64,000 nt of DNA from Pseudomonas sp. TH31 (lineage in GTDB: Bacteria; Pseudomonadota; Gammaproteobacteria; Pseudomonadales; Pseudomonadaceae): contig NZ_JAEKEZ010000014.1 in assembly GCF_016650815.1 (NCBI RefSeq), positions 62,001 through 126,000 on the forward strand, given 5' to 3'. Made by a program: the position numbers and the translations under genes. The notes below the pieces were generated by a model. The model saw only the letters and a program-made list of their open reading frames with translations, made no database searches and was not told the DNA's origin. This document shows positions 54,225 through 63,361 of the stretch, piece after piece; the stretch's first letter is position 1, and each line of letters opens with the position of its first letter.

Positions 54225-55157
54225 TCAGAGTCTGTCAGCCAGAAACCCGAGCAGTGTTTCATAGAGTCGGTCGACCTCGGTGACCTGCCCGCGGCCCCGC
54301 AAACAGCCGTGAACCAGCCCTTCCCCGTAATACAGCGTCGCGTCAACGCCTGCGGCGTTGAGTCGCTCGGCATAGCTCACACCGTCGTCACGCAATGGGT
54401 CGAATTGCGCCACGGCAATCCACGCGGGTGGCAAACCACTGAAATCCTCGCAGAGCAAGGGCATGGCATAGGCGGTCGGTTGTGGGGTGCCGCGCAAATA
54501 GAGTGCGTGATAGCAATCCAGGTCGCTGCTGCTGAGCAACGGCGCGTCGGCGCATTCGCTGCGCGACTGCAACGGGTGATCACCGCCCAGCCCCGGATAA
54601 ATCAGCACCTGCGCGGTGGGCAACGGTTCGCCTGTGTCACGTAAAGACAGGCATAGCGCAGCGGCCAGGTTTGCGCCGGCACTGTCCCCGGCTACGATCA
54701 TTCGCTCGGGATCGAACCAGAACGGCCCCGAGCGCAAGGCCCGCCAGACGTTAAGGCAATCTTCGAACCCCGCCGGGAACGGGTGCTCGGGCGCCAGCCG
54801 ATAATCCACGGCGACCACCATCGTCCCCAGCGCCACCGCCAGTTCGGCACAGATGAAATCGTGGGAATCCAGATCCCCGACCACCCAGCCACCGCCGTGC
54901 AGATACAACATGCATGGCCAGCCGCTGGTCGGTGGCGTCACCGGGGGTCGATAGGAACGCACCGCCACCCCTGACAGCGTGAAGTCGGTGACCTCAAGCC
55001 CGGCGGGACGTGGCGGGGTAAACGCCTGGCACATTTCGCCATAGGCCTGGCGCAACCCGGTCAGGCTCCTGTCGGCGCTGCTGAAGCCGAGGGTTTTCGC
55101 GACGAAGGCTGACATCTGGTCGGTTAGGGGATAAGGAGCCATGGGCTTGCTGTCCAT
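54225..55157 (-). CDS. HSL-family alpha/beta hydrolase (esterase/lipase)
   Basis: The 310-aa hydrolase has the hormone-sensitive-lipase oxyanion motif LYLHGGGWVVGDLDS, the nucleophile MIVAGDSAGANLAAAL, the acid in AQFDPLRDDG, and His in GLVHGCLRG. It likely cleaves small acyl or aryl esters; the natural substrate is unknown. An alternative start five codons in (MAPYPLTDQM) is possible, since neither ATG has a clear ribosome-binding site. No operon partner is apparent. Confidence 0.88.
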   Translation of the reverse strand: MDSKPMAPYPLTDQMSAFVAKTLGFSSADRSLTGLRQAYGEMCQAFTPPRPAGLEVTDFTLSGVAVRSYRPPVTPPTSGWPCMLYLHGGGWVVGDLDSHDFICAELAVALGTMVVAVDYRLAPEHPFPAGFEDCLNVWRALRSGPFWFDPERMIVAGDSAGANLAAALCLSLRDTGEPLPTAQVLIYPGLGGDHPLQSRSECADAPLLSSSDLDCYHALYLRGTPQPTAYAMPLLCEDFSGLPPAWIAVAQFDPLRDDGVSYAERLNAAGVDATLYYGEGLVHGCLRGRGQVTEVDRLYETLLGFLADRL

Positions 55158-55190
55158 CAGTTCAGGGGATTGTGGCTATGCGACGTAACC

Positions 55191-55282
55191 CTGTGGGAGC
55201 GGGCTTGCTCGCGAAGGCGGTGGATCAGGAAACATTAATGTCGACTGACACGCCCTCTTCGCGAGCAAGCCCGCTCCCACAG
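55191..55282. repeat. REP-type inverted repeat, TGTGGGAGCGGGC family
   Basis: CTGTGGGAGCGGGCTTGCTC GCGAAGGCGG is mirrored by TCGCGAGCAAGCCCGCTCCC ACAG. It lies between the hydrolase and the binding-protein gene. Confidence 0.87.
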
Positions 55283-55297
55283 GTTCAGCGCCTGCCC

Positions 55298-56254
55298 TCA
55301 GTTTTTCAGGCTGGCCTGAACCGTCGCCACACCATCCTTGCCGTCCACACTGCTGACACCCGCCAGCCAGCGCTGCAAATCTTGCGGATGATCACGCAGC
55401 CACTGCCTGGCCACATCCTGCGGCGTTTTACGTTCCATGATCGGCACCATCAACTGGCTTTCCTGGGACGCGGTAAAGGTCAGGTTTTGCAGCAGGCGAT
55501 TCACGTTCGGGCAGCGTTCGGCATAGTCCGGGGCGGTGACGGTGGAGACGGTCGCCGCGCCTTCGTTCGGGCCGTAGACGTCTTCGCTGCCGGTCAGGTA
55601 GGCGATCTTCATGTTGATGTTCATCGGGTGCGGGGTCCAGCCGACGAACACCACGAACTCCTTGCGGTTCACCGCCCGTTGCACGGCGGCGAGCATGCCG
55701 GCCTCACCGGACTCGATCAGTTTGAAATCCTTCAAGCCGAAGTGATTGGTCTCGATCATGGTCTTGATGGTGGTGTTGGCGCCACTGCCCGGCTCAATGC
55801 CATAGATCTTGCCACCGAGCTGGTCTTTGAACTTGGCAATATCGGCGAAGGTTTTCAGGCCGGCGGCGGCCACGTAGTCAGGAACAGCGAGGGTGGCCTG
55901 GGCGTCGGAAAGGCTGGGCGCTTCCATGACCTTGACCTGATTGGCGGCGATGAACGGGGCGATGTTCTTGTCCATCGCCGGTTTCCAGTAACCCAGGAAG
56001 ATATCCAGGCGCTTGTCGCGAATGCCGGCGAAGATGATTTGCTGCACGGCGCTGGTTTGCTTGCTTTCGTAGCCGAGGCCATTGAGCAGAACGTCGGCCA
56101 TGCCGCTGGTGGCGATCACGTCGGTCCAGTTGACCACGCCCATGCGTACGGCTTTGCAGGAAGCCTCTTCACTGGCCAGGACGCTGGTGCTCAACAGAGC
56201 GGTGCCGCAGAGGATTGAGAGACAGCGGGTGAACAAACCTTTGGTGCTTGTCAT
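55298..56254 (-). CDS. Choline/glycine-betaine-type ABC substrate-binding protein
   Basis: This is an OpuAC/ChoX-like periplasmic protein. The signal peptide (TRCLSILCGTALLSTSVLAS) is followed by VRMGVVNWTDVIATSGMADV, IFLGYWKPAMDKNIAPFI, GIEPGSGANTTIKTMI and VFVGWTPHPMNINMKIAYLT, including Trp residues typical of quaternary-amine pockets. I start at MTSTKGLFTRC (56254); 46 open codons upstream are not family-like. Length 318 aa. No permease or ATPase adjoins it. The nearest transporter part is hutV at 63.4 kb, itself of the ProV type, so it may serve that or a distant system. Confidence 0.88.
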   Translation of the reverse strand: MTSTKGLFTRCLSILCGTALLSTSVLASEEASCKAVRMGVVNWTDVIATSGMADVLLNGLGYESKQTSAVQQIIFAGIRDKRLDIFLGYWKPAMDKNIAPFIAANQVKVMEAPSLSDAQATLAVPDYVAAAGLKTFADIAKFKDQLGGKIYGIEPGSGANTTIKTMIETNHFGLKDFKLIESGEAGMLAAVQRAVNRKEFVVFVGWTPHPMNINMKIAYLTGSEDVYGPNEGAATVSTVTAPDYAERCPNVNRLLQNLTFTASQESQLMVPIMERKTPQDVARQWLRDHPQDLQRWLAGVSSVDGKDGVATVQASLKN

Positions 56255-56390
56255 GGATAGCGTTCTCGTGCGGCAGATTATTATGGGGTCCGGTGTCTTC
56301 ATGCACCGTGTCCAGAACATTACGCAGCGTCGAGCGGGTAGAAGCGAACTGTGGCGACCGAGATTTGCACGGTGGCGACAGTGATAACCC

Positions 56391-56473
56391 AAAAGATCGC
56401 AGCCTGCGGCAGCTCCTACAGGATCGGGTTTTCACACGGTCAATGTAGGAGCTGCCGCAGGCTGCGATCTTTT
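56391..56473. repeat. Inverted repeat, GATCGCAGCCTGCGGCAGCTCC family
   Basis: AAAAGATCGCAGCCTGCGGC AGCTCCTACA and its complement surround about 20 bp, ending 5 bp from the hutG stop. It may act as the 3' hairpin of the hut transcript. Confidence 0.86.
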
Positions 56474-56477
56474 GATC

Positions 56478-57281
56478 TTAAGCGCCGTAGTGCTGTTGGC
56501 CCCAAGCCAAAAACGCTTGCAGCAATTCCTTCAACACCACCTGCGTCGGCGCCGCCAGGTCCGGCCGATAGCGGAACGGCTCGAACTCTTCCATGTACGT
56601 GCACTGCCCCAGCTCCAGTTGCACCGCGTGGAAGTTCTCGGCCGGGTTGCCGTAATGCCGGGTGATGTGACCGCCCTTGAAGCGACCGTTCAGCACATGG
56701 CTGTAATCGGTGTGCCTGGCGCAGATCGCTTCCAGCTGAGTGGCCAACTGTGGATCGCAACTGGCGCCGTTGAAGGTGCCGAGGTTGAAGTCCGGCAGTT
56801 TGCCGTCGAACAGGTGCGGGACCACCGAGCGGATCGAGTGCGCATCGAACAGCAGTGCGTAGCCGAACTCGGCCTTTAGTCGCGCCAGCTCGTTCTGCAA
56901 CGTACGGTGGTAAGGCGTCCAGACTTGCTCCAGATAGGTCGCCCGCTCCGCTGCAGACGGCTCCATGCCCTCGCGGAACAATGGAGTGCCGTCAAACAGC
57001 GTTGCCGGGTACAGACCGGTGGTCGCACCAGCGTACAGCGGCTTGTCGTCGGACGGCCGGTTCAAATCAATGACATACCGCGAGTACTCGGCATCCAGGG
57101 TGCTGGCACCCAGCTCGACGGCGAATTCGTAAAGCAGCGGAATGTGCCAGTCGGTGTCCTGCAGATTACGTGCGTCAGGCATCAACCCGGCCTCGACCGC
57201 CGGGGTCAGGCGCAGGCCGGCGTGGGGCATGCTGATCAGCAGCGGCACGCGGCCTTGTTTGAAGTTCAGAACCTTATCCAC
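56478..57281 (-). CDS. hutG: N-formylglutamate amidohydrolase
   Basis: HutG hydrolyses N-formylglutamate to formate and glutamate, the last step of the five-enzyme histidine pathway. The 267-aa protein has VPLLISMPHAGLRLTPAVEA, DTDWHIPLLYEFA, SRYVIDLNRPSDD, LLFDAHSIRSVVPHLFDG and AVQLELGQCTYMEE, typical of this zinc-hydrolase family. I start at GTG 57281 with AGGAG upstream; the open frame reaches further into hutI. It lies 10 bp after hutI. Confidence 0.95.
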   Translation of the reverse strand: MDKVLNFKQGRVPLLISMPHAGLRLTPAVEAGLMPDARNLQDTDWHIPLLYEFAVELGASTLDAEYSRYVIDLNRPSDDKPLYAGATTGLYPATLFDGTPLFREGMEPSAAERATYLEQVWTPYHRTLQNELARLKAEFGYALLFDAHSIRSVVPHLFDGKLPDFNLGTFNGASCDPQLATQLEAICARHTDYSHVLNGRFKGGHITRHYGNPAENFHAVQLELGQCTYMEEFEPFRYRPDLAAPTQVVLKELLQAFLAWGQQHYGA

Positions 57282-57291
57282 AACTGCTCTC

Positions 57292-58496
57292 CTAAATGCT
57301 TGTTTCGACACCGTGACGCACGATGCGTTTTTCCAGGTCGCCGCCCAGCCAGTACGACAGGTCGGCCGGACGATCGATTTGCCAGGCGACAAAGTCTGCG
57401 ACCTTGCCAACTTCCAGCGACCCGTGAGTCTCGGCCATGCCCAGCGCCGTGGCAGCATGAATGGTTGCACCGGCCAGGGCTTCTTCCGGGGTCATGCGCA
57501 AACAGGTGCAGGCCATGTTCAGCATCAAGCGCAACGACAACGCCGGCGAAGTGCCGGGATTGAGGTCACTGGCGATAGCGATTTTCACCCCGTGCTTGCG
57601 CAGGGCGTCCATCGGCGGCAACTGGGTTTCACGCAGGAAGTAGAACGCACCCGGCAGCAGCACCGCGACAGTGCCGGACTCGGCCATGGCGATGGCGTCG
57701 TCTTCGGTCATGAACTCCAGGTGATCGGCCGACAGCGCGTGGTAACGCGCCGCCAGGCTCGAACCGTGCAGGGACGACAACTGCTCGGCATGCAGCTTCA
57801 CCGGCAAACCGAGTGCCTGGGCGGTGATGAACACACGCTCGACCTGTGCCGGCGAGAACGCCAGGTATTCGCAAAACGCGTCGACCGCATCCACCAACCC
57901 TTCGGCGGCCAGGGCCGGAAGCATCTCGGCGCAGATGTGGTCGATGTAGTCGTCGGCGCGATCCTTATATTCCGGCGGCAAGGCGTGGGCCGCCAGGCAG
58001 GTGCTGCGCACGCTGACCGGCAGCTCGGCGCCGAGACGACGGATGACCCGCAGGATCTTGCGCTCGCTGGCCAGATCCAGGCCGTAGCCGGACTTCATCT
58101 CGACCGTGGTCACGCCGTCGCGCATCAGGCTTTTCAGCCGCTTGGCGGCGCTGGCGAACAGTTCGTCTTCGCTGGCCGCGCGAGTGGCGCGCACGGTGCT
58201 GGCGATGCCACCACCCGCCGCGGCGATTTCCGAGTAGTTGACGCCCTGCAGACGCTGCTCGAATTCGCCGCTGCGATTACCGCCGAACACTGTGTGGGTG
58301 TGGCAGTCGATCAGGCCCGGGTGACCCAGGCCCCTTTCAAATCGTTGACGACCGGGTATTCGCCGGCCGGCAGTTCGCTGCGCGGGCCGACCCACTCAAT
58401 GTGCGCACCGGACGTCACGATGACCGCATCCTCGATGATCGAGTAGACGCCTTGCGCCATGGTTGCGACGTGACAGTGTTGCCAGAGCGTTTTCAT
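57292..58496 (-). CDS. hutI: Imidazolonepropionase (frameshifted here)
   Basis: HutI hydrolyses 4-imidazolone-5-propionate to N-formimino-glutamate. The start [20 protein letters not shown] is followed by the break at 58316-58321: GTCACCCGGGCCTGA needs one C (ACCCCGGGCCTG) to read [18 protein letters not shown]. The metal-binding [39 protein letters not shown] and [19 protein letters not shown] follow. As written only a 61-aa fragment precedes the stop. The corrected length is 401 aa, which is normal. It lies between hutT and hutG. Confidence 0.93.
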
Positions 58497-58512
58497 CCTG
58501 GCCTCCGTTAGG

Positions 58513-59921
58513 TTATCGATGAGAAAAAGAAGATTCCTGCGCCACCAGCGCCGCCTGCCCTGCCGCTGGCTTCACCCACGTCAGGTAGGCCAACACCAAC
58601 AGCACGATCCAGACCACGCCAACAATCAATGCAGCCTGGGTGTCCGGGAAATAGCCCAGCACGCCGAATATGAAGAGCATGAAGACAATCGCCGCCATCG
58701 GCGCATAGGGCCAGAACGGCACCGGAAATTTCAACTGGGCAACCTGCTCGGCACTCATGGAACGACGCATGGCCACCTGGGTGAACAAAATCATCAGCCA
58801 GACCCATACCGTGGCGAAGGTCGCGATGGACGCGATCAGCAGAAACACGTTTTCCGGTATCAGGTAATTCAGCAGCACGCCCAGCAGCAGCGCGGCACTC
58901 ATCACCACCACGGTCATCCATGGCACGCCATTCCCGGACAAGCGGGCAAAGCCCTTGGGTGCGTGTCCTTGCTGGGCCAGGCCGTACATCATGCGGCCAG
59001 CGCCGAAGATGTCACTGTTAATAGCCGAAATCGCCGCCGAGATCACCACGATATTGAGAACGGTCGCCGCCGAGCTGATCCCCAGGTTGTCGAAAATCTG
59101 CACAAACGGACTGCCCTGGCTGCCAATCTGCTGCCACGGGAAAATCGACATCAGCACAAACATCGTCAACACGTAGAACAGCAGAATACGCAACGGTACG
59201 GCGTTGATCGCCCGGGCAGCACATGCTGCGGGTCTTTGGCTTCACCGGCCGTAACGCCGATGATTTCAATGCCGCCAAACGCAAACATCACCACCGCAAA
59301 CGAAGCGATCAAGCCGCCCACGCCGTTCGGCATGAAGCCACCGTGGCTCCAGAGATTGCTGATGTCGGTCGCCTGGGCACCGGGCGCGGTGCTGATGCCA
59401 AACAACATGATGCCGAAGCCACCAAGGATCATTGCGACGATGGCTGCCACCTTGAGCAGCGACAACCAGAACTCCATTTCACCGAAGACTTTGACGTTGC
59501 ACAGGTTCAAGCCGCCGACCACTGAAACGATGCCGAGTACCCAAATCCAGCGGGCGACTTCCGGAAACCAGAAGCCCATGTAAATACCGAATGCGGTGAC
59601 GTCAGCCATGCCGACGATGACCATTTCAAACGCGTAGGTCCAACCGAGGATGAAGCCCGCCATCGGCCCCAGATAGGTGCTGGCGTACTGGCCGAAAGAG
59701 CCGGCCACCGGGTTGTGCACCGCCATCTCACCGAGGGCGCGCATCACCATGAACACTGCCGCGCCGCCGATCAGGTAAGCGAGCAGAACCGCAGGCCCGG
59801 CCATCTGAATGGCCGAGGCAGAACCATAGAACAGCCCGGTGCCGATCGCCGACCCCAGCGCCATGAAGCGAATATGTCGGGCAGAGAGCCCGCGTTTCAA
59901 ACCTTTGGTTTGTGGTTGCAT
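58513..59921 (-). CDS. hutT: Histidine transporter-like amino acid permease (frameshifted here)
   Basis: This APC/AAT-family permease has about twelve helices, starting [40 protein letters not shown], with the family signature around [20 protein letters not shown]. Its place inside the hut genes supports histidine as substrate (HutT). The frame breaks at 59211-59216: GTGCTGCCCGGGCGATC needs one C (CCCCGGGCG) to read [20 protein letters not shown]. The corrected length is 469 aa, which is normal for the family. It lies 16 bp upstream of hutI. Confidence 0.9.
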
Positions 59922-59961
59922 TTCTCGTCCTTAATTATTTTTATTCGACGCAAAAATCGAA

Positions 59962-60025
59962 TCGCGAGCAGACTCGCTCCCACAGGGTTCACGCAATCCA
60001 ATGTGGGAGCGAGCCTGCTCGCGAA
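59962..60025. repeat. REP-type inverted repeat, TGTGGGAGCGAGC family
   Basis: TCGCGAGCAGACTCGCTCCC ACA is mirrored by TGTGGGAGCGAGCCTGCTCG CGA across about 18 bp. It lies between hutH1 and hutT. Confidence 0.85.
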
Positions 60026-60032
60026 GAGGCCA

Positions 60033-61565
60033 TTACAGGCTAGGCAGCAACTTCGCCGACACCAGTTCATTCAGGCAACGGGTCGCCAACAACTCGCTCG
60101 CGGCATTGATGTCCGGTGCGAAGAACCGATCCTTCTCATAGAACGGCACTTCAGCGCGCAGGATGGCACGGGCCTTTTCCAGCTTCGTCGAAGTCTTCAG
60201 GCCGTCACGCAGGTCCAGACCCTGGCACGCCGCCAGCCATTCCACCGCCAGCACACCGCGCGTGTTTTCGGCCATTTCCCACAGACGCTTGCCAGCCGCC
60301 GGAGCCATCGACACGTGGTCTTCCTGGTTAGCCGATGTCGGCAGGCTGTCCACCGAATGCGGATGGGACAATGCCTTGTTTTCGCTGGCCAGTGCCGCTG
60401 CGGTCACTTGGGCGATCATGAAACCGGAGTTCACGCCGCCATTGGCCACCAGGAACGGCGGCAGTTGCGACATGTGCTTGTCCATCATCAGCGAGATGCG
60501 GCGTTCGCTCAGGGAACCGATTTCAGCGATGGCCAAGGCCATGTTGTCAGCGGCCATGGCCACTGGTTCGGCGTGGAAGTTACCACCAGAGATCACGTCG
60601 CCTTCAGCAGCGAAGACCAACGGGTTGTCGGAAACGGCGTTGGCTTCGACGGCCAACACTTCGGCGGCCTGACGGAACTGGGTCAGGCACGCGCCCATGA
60701 CTTGCGGCTGGCAGCGCAGGGAGTACGGGTCCTGGACCTTTTCGCAGTTTTCGTGGGAGTCGGACACTTCGCTGCGCTCACCGAGCAAATCGCGGTAAGC
60801 GCTAGCGGCGTCGATCTGGCCTTTCTGACCACGAGCGGCGTGGATGCGTACGTCGAACGGCGAGCGCGAGCCCAGGACCGCTTCAACCGTCAGACCACCA
60901 ATGGCCAGGGCGCCAGCGAACAGGTCTTCGCCTTCGAACAAACCGCGCAATGCATAAGCGGTAGAAACCTGAGTGCCGTTAAGCAGCGCCAGACCTTCTT
61001 TGGCAGCCAGGGTCAGCGGGGTCAGGCCGGCGACTTTCAGCGCTTCGGTGGCTTCCATCCACTCGCCTTTGTAGCGAGCCTTGCCTTCACCCAGCAGCAC
61101 CAGGGACATGTGGGCCAGAGGCGCCAGGTCGCCGGATGCACCGACCGAACCCTTCAATGGAATGTGCGGGTAAACCTCGGCGTTGATCAGCGCGATCAGC
61201 GCGTCGATCACGACGCGGCGAATGCCGGAAAAACCACGGCTCAGGCTATTGACCTTGAGCACCATGACCAGTCGCACCAAGGCATCGCTGATCGGCTCAC
61301 CCACACCGGCAGCGTGGGACAGTACCAGCGAGCGCTGGAGGTTTTCCAGGTCTTCGCTGGCGATGCGGGTCGAGGCCAACAGGCCAAAACCGGTGTTGAT
61401 GCCGTAGGCGGTGCGGTTCTCGGCGAGGATCTGTTCCACGCAGGCAACGCTGGCGTTGATCTGGGCCGAGGCACTGTTGTCGAGGGTGATTTTGACCGGG
61501 TGCTGATAAACATCACGCAGTTGGGCAAGGCTCAGTTGGCCGGGAATCAAATTAAGCGCAGTCAC
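60033..61565 (-). CDS. hutH1: Histidine ammonia-lyase, canonical MIO enzyme
   Basis: HutH deaminates histidine to urocanate, the first step of the pathway. The 510-aa protein has [16 protein letters not shown] (Tyr54), [12 protein letters not shown] (His84), and [16 protein letters not shown], whose Ala143-Ser144-Gly145 cyclises to the MIO electrophile. [13 protein letters not shown] and [14 protein letters not shown] (catalytic Tyr and Arg), and [11 protein letters not shown] also match. All active-site residues are present, so this should be the working histidase. It follows hutH2 by 132 bp. Confidence 0.96.
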   Translation of the reverse strand: MTALNLIPGQLSLAQLRDVYQHPVKITLDNSASAQINASVACVEQILAENRTAYGINTGFGLLASTRIASEDLENLQRSLVLSHAAGVGEPISDALVRLVMVLKVNSLSRGFSGIRRVVIDALIALINAEVYPHIPLKGSVGASGDLAPLAHMSLVLLGEGKARYKGEWMEATEALKVAGLTPLTLAAKEGLALLNGTQVSTAYALRGLFEGEDLFAGALAIGGLTVEAVLGSRSPFDVRIHAARGQKGQIDAASAYRDLLGERSEVSDSHENCEKVQDPYSLRCQPQVMGACLTQFRQAAEVLAVEANAVSDNPLVFAAEGDVISGGNFHAEPVAMAADNMALAIAEIGSLSERRISLMMDKHMSQLPPFLVANGGVNSGFMIAQVTAAALASENKALSHPHSVDSLPTSANQEDHVSMAPAAGKRLWEMAENTRGVLAVEWLAACQGLDLRDGLKTSTKLEKARAILRAEVPFYEKDRFFAPDINAASELLATRCLNELVSAKLLPSL

Positions 61566-61697
61566 ATCATTCTCCTTTTGTGAGTTTCTTCTTTTGTTAA
61601 GAAGAGTACTAACCAGACGCTCCGGAGATTTCCGTTGTCCGTCGCTTCCCGACTTTTTGAGAGGGGCTGGCGCCTTGGCACGCTGGTGTTGTGGATT

Positions 61698-63220
61698 TCA
61701 GTTGAGGTTGGGTAAAGCCTTGTGCAGCAAAATCGGGTCTTTCAACACACTGGCAGCCGCGGCGATATCCGGCGCCAGCCAGCGGTCCTGGTCGTAAGCC
61801 GGGACACGTTCGCGCAGCAGACGCCAAGCAGCATCGGTACCCGCGCCGAAACGTTGTTCTTTCAAGAATTCAAACGCCTGGGCCGCCAGCAGGTACTCGA
61901 TGGCGAGGATCTGCGTGCAGTTTTCCAGGGCGCGATGCAGCTTCAGCGCGGCGTTGGTGCCCAGGCTCAAATGGTCTTCCTGCAAGCCCGAGGTGACGTA
62001 GTTGTCGAGCACTGCCGGTTGCGCCAGTTGACGGTTTTCCGCACACAGCGAAGCGGCGACATATTGGACGATCATCATCCCGGAGTTCACCCCCGGATTA
62101 GCCACCAGGAACGCCGGCAAACCACTGACGTGCGGGTTGATCAAACGGTCCAGGCGACGCTCGGCGATGGAGCCGATTTCGGCCATGGCAATCGCCAGCA
62201 AATCTGCCGCCATAGCCACGGACTGACCGTGCGGGTTGGCTTGGGACACCACCCGGAAGTTGTCCGGCGTACCCAGCAGCATCGGATTGTCGGTGACGGA
62301 GTTGAGTTCGGTTTCGATCTGCTTTCTGGCGTGCTCAAGCTGATCGCGAGCAGCGCCGTGAACTTGCGGGATCGAACGGATGCTTAGCGCATCCTGAGTA
62401 CGAATACCTTTACTGCTGGCGATCACTTCACTGCCATTGAGCAACGCCCGCAGGTTGCTGCCGACTTGCTGCATGCCCGGTGCGGCTTGAGCGCGATGAT
62501 CTCGGCATCGAACGCGGCGATCTGACCGCGCTGGGCTTCGAAGCTCATGGCGCCGATCACGTCGGCCCATTGCACCAGACGCGTCGCGTCGGCCAGCGCC
62601 AGGCAGCTGAGGCCAGTCATGCATGGCGTGCCGTTGACCAGGCACAAACCGTCCTTGGCGCCGAGCTGGACCGGCTCCAGACCTTCTTCGGCCAAGGCTT
62701 GCTGTGCGGATACGATCTGCCCGCGATAGCTGACATTGCCGACACCCAACAGCGCGATGCTGATGTGGGCCATGTGGGTCAGGTAACCCACCGAACCCTG
62801 GGACGGCACTTGCGGCGTGATGCCGCGATTGAGCAGCGCCAACAGGCCTTCGACCACTTGGCGATGAATGCCGGATTTGCCGTGGCTGTAATTGACAATC
62901 GCCGCGCAGATGATCGCGCGGGTCTGTTCGTCGGCCAATGGCGCGCCGACGCCACAAGCGTGGCTGAGCAAGGTATTGCGCGACAGTTGGCTGAGTTGTT
63001 CGTCTTTGAGCGAGACGTTGCACAAGGCGCCGAGGCCGGTGTTGACGCCATAGGCGCGCTCGCCGCTGGCGACGATCCGCTGGACGATCGCCTGGGCATT
63101 GTCGATCCTTGCCCAGGTCCCGGTCGACAGCTCAAGCTGTGCGCCATGACGGGCGACGGCCACCACATCCTGCCAACGCAGGTGGTCGCCTGCGATAACG
63201 ATTTTATTAGCCTGGGACAT
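61698..63220 (-). CDS. hutH2: HutH2: histidase-like paralogue lacking the MIO triad (frameshifted here)
   Basis: This is a 507-aa (after correction) member of the aromatic amino-acid lyase family. It keeps AYGVNTGLGALCNVS, LLSHACGVGAP, CLVNGTPCMTG and LQEDHLSL. However, residues 141-155 read QGSVGYLTHMAHISI where HutH1 has [19 protein letters not shown]: the MIO-forming Ala-Ser-Gly is exactly absent. The catalytic Tyr of QDPYSLR is Leu (QDALSIR). The frame breaks at 62476-62480, CCGCACCGGGCATG needing one C to read KPHPGMQQVGSN. Ammonia-lyase activity by the known mechanism is unlikely. It lies between hutV and hutH1, as in other fluorescent pseudomonads. Confidence 0.9.
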
Positions 63221-63271
63221 CTTTGACCTCGTGCTTACAACCTTAATATTTGATGCAGCTTCACCGGCGCT

Positions 63272-63335
63272 TTCGCGGGCAGGCTCGCTCCCACAGGGGT
63301 ACGCATTTCAATGTGGGAGCGAGCCTGCTCGCGAA
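63272..63335. repeat. REP-type inverted repeat, TGTGGGAGCGAGC family
   Basis: TTCGCGGGCAGGCTCGCTCC CACA is mirrored by TGTGGGAGCGAGCCTGCTCG CGAA, with one arm mismatch. It sits between hutV and hutH2. Confidence 0.85.
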
Positions 63336-63361
63336 GAGGGCTGCCCAATCACCGCAAACCT

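Noticed and set aside
56254-56392. 46-codon N-terminal extension of the betaine-type binding protein
   Set aside because: The signal peptide fits MTSTKGLFTRC directly; the upstream residues are Arg/Cys-rich and unlike any leader.
23567-56473. Repeated GATCGCAGCCT units as a CRISPR array
   Set aside because: The copies are scattered kilobases apart as inverted pairs, with no regular spacers and no cas genes.
61672-61690. TTGGCACG-like sigma54 half-site between hutH1 and hutH2
   Set aside because: It lies on the plus strand, antisense to both genes, and lacks GC at the required 10-bp spacing.
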